DNA of 64,000 nucleotides. It comes from CAWIUB01 sp963839175. Lineage in GTDB: Bacteria > Actinomycetota > Actinomycetes > Mycobacteriales > Jatrophihabitantaceae. Of the stretch, positions 63,348 to 64,000 are shown piece after piece. A model generated the notes under the pieces. It worked only from the letters and a program-made list of their open reading frames with translations, did no database searches and was not told where the DNA came from. The stretch lies in the NCBI GenBank assembly GCA_963839175.1, contig CAWIUB010000008.1, positions 1 to 64,000 of the forward strand, written 5' to 3'. A program made the translations under genes and the position numbers. Numbering within the stretch: position 1 is the stretch's first letter; each line of letters opens with the position of its first letter.

Positions 63348-64000
63348 CTTGCACGGTGCCCATCATGCCGGCGTCTTCGTGGTCGAGGATGTGGCAGTGG
63401 TACACGGATCGGCCTGGATAGTCGGCGAAGTAGACCCGAATGCGCGTCCAGCCGTGGGCAGGCACAAGGACGACATCCTGCGGCACTGCGTCGGGGATTC
63501 CGCCGGCGCTGTCCTGCAGAATCTGGAACGGCCAGACATGCAGATGGAACGGGTGATCCATCGGGCTGACATTGGTGATCAGCCAGTCTTCGATGGTGCC
63601 CAGCCGCGGCGTCTGGTCGGTTCGGTTCGGATCGAAGGTTCGCCCGTCGATGGTGAACGCCATGCCACTGCCGCCGATGCCGCCCATGCCCCCCATTCCG
63701 GTACTGCCCGTAGCCATGGCGAAGGTGAGTTGCCGAGTTGCGGCGACCGGGCCGACGGGTATCGCTGGGGCCGGCGGCTCGGGTGAGACTGTGGCGGCTC
63801 CTCCGCCGCCGCCCGCGACCGTCACGGTAGCGAGGGCAACCGACCGGGTGGTGGATGAGGCGCCGCCCATCCCCATGCCGCCGCTGCCCCGGTCGTAGGG
63901 GTCGGTGATCAGGCGGTGTTGGCCACCGGTGGCCGGGCGGACGAGGACGTCGCCTCGATTGCCGGGAGCCAGCACGAACCGATCAACGTCGCGCGGCGTG
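63337..64000 (-). CDS. Multicopper oxidase, C-terminal part (runs off the window)
   Basis: At least 221 residues of a multicopper oxidase. The gene continues beyond base 64000, and the visible part starts PRDVDRFVLAPGNRGDVLV. The C-terminal cupredoxin domain shows the copper ligands HPFHLHVWPFQI and HCHILDHEDAGMM. Two Met/Gly-rich stretches (GGMGMGG, MGGMGGIGGSGM) precede them, as seen in copper-handling oxidases such as CueO. Copper oxidation or detoxification is likely. The 3' end overlaps the TetR stop by 11 bases. Confidence 0.88.
   Translation of the reverse strand, partial: TPRDVDRFVLAPGNRGDVLVRPATGGQHRLITDPYDRGSGGMGMGGASSTTRSVALATVTVAGGGGGAATVSPEPPAPAIPVGPVAATRQLTFAMATGSTGMGGMGGIGGSGMAFTIDGRTFDPNRTDQTPRLGTIEDWLITNVSPMDHPFHLHVWPFQILQDSAGGIPDAVPQDVVLVPAHGWTRIRVYFADYPGRSVYHCHILDHEDAGMMGTVQVSA

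Overview
The window is a G+C-rich chromosomal segment from an actinobacterium. The evidence is codon use dominated by G/C third positions, frequent GTG starts and ATGA/GTGA start-stop overlaps, PucR- and LacI-type regulators, and a gene set resembling the mycobacterial DosR (dormancy) regulon. I cannot name the genus. No rRNA, tRNA or CRISPR array was recognised.

Region 1 (1-16.5 kb) is a hypoxia/dormancy-type island. It holds a GNAT-acetate:CoA ligase fusion, PPK2 polyphosphate kinase, universal stress proteins, a frameshifted P-type ATPase, a cysteine-less DUF779-like protein, Hsp20, a GNAT enzyme, an Rv2004c-like APH/P-loop protein, a chimeric phosphoribosyltransferase, CBS/BON proteins and a carbamate kinase with five identical 17-residue tail repeats. 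Palindromes of the form GGGAC-N4-GTCCC (the core of the known DosR box), perfect or with one or two mismatches, lie before many of these genes. They recur at 26.76 kb and 34.78 kb. No DosR/DosS pair is in the window.

Region 2 (16.5-23.3 kb) is a LacI-controlled sugar/cyclitol-type ABC transporter (binding protein, permease, ATPase) in line with a shikimate/quinate-type dehydrogenase and a GMC oxidoreductase. Region 3 (23.3-29.6 kb) returns to stress functions: an SQR/NDH-2-like flavoprotein, a Usp, a zinc alcohol dehydrogenase, a truncated DUF779 remnant, a cyclic-nucleotide-binding protein, an alpha/beta hydrolase, an SRPBCC protein and an Acg-like nitroreductase. Region 4 (29.6-37.4 kb) is redox-membrane machinery: a two-component system, a ferric-reductase-like flavohaem protein, an FMN-binding lipoprotein-like protein with its ApbE flavin transferase, and then a separate cytochrome-b module preceded by a 14-codon coupled leader ORF.

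Region 5 (37.4-45.9 kb) is a branched-chain-amino-acid-type ABC operon (livKHMGF) with a PucR-family regulator. Its terminal 3-hydroxybutyrate-dehydrogenase-like gene is split by a decayed ISKra4-family insertion sequence. Region 6 (46-54.5 kb) has a K+ channel/TrkA protein and a three-gene ATGA-coupled operon: a GltD-like ferredoxin oxidoreductase, pyruvate:ferredoxin oxidoreductase and a dihydroorotate-dehydrogenase-like protein. Together with the ligase of region 1 this could give fermentative ATP from pyruvate under low oxygen. Region 7 (54.6-64 kb) has a Phd/RelE toxin-antitoxin pair, a frameshifted aldo-keto reductase, a sulfide-response-like cluster (SQR-like protein, CsoR-family repressor lacking the copper histidine, MMPL transporter, thioredoxin, OsmC) with ATACCCC operators, a TetR-controlled divergent oxidoreductase pair, and the 3' part of a multicopper oxidase that runs off the window.

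Several intact-looking proteins carry a single frameshift (ATPase near 7270, cytochrome-b partner near 36610, aldo-keto reductase near 55825). These may be real lesions or sequence errors. The transposase, with several shifts in 1.3 kb, is genuinely decayed.
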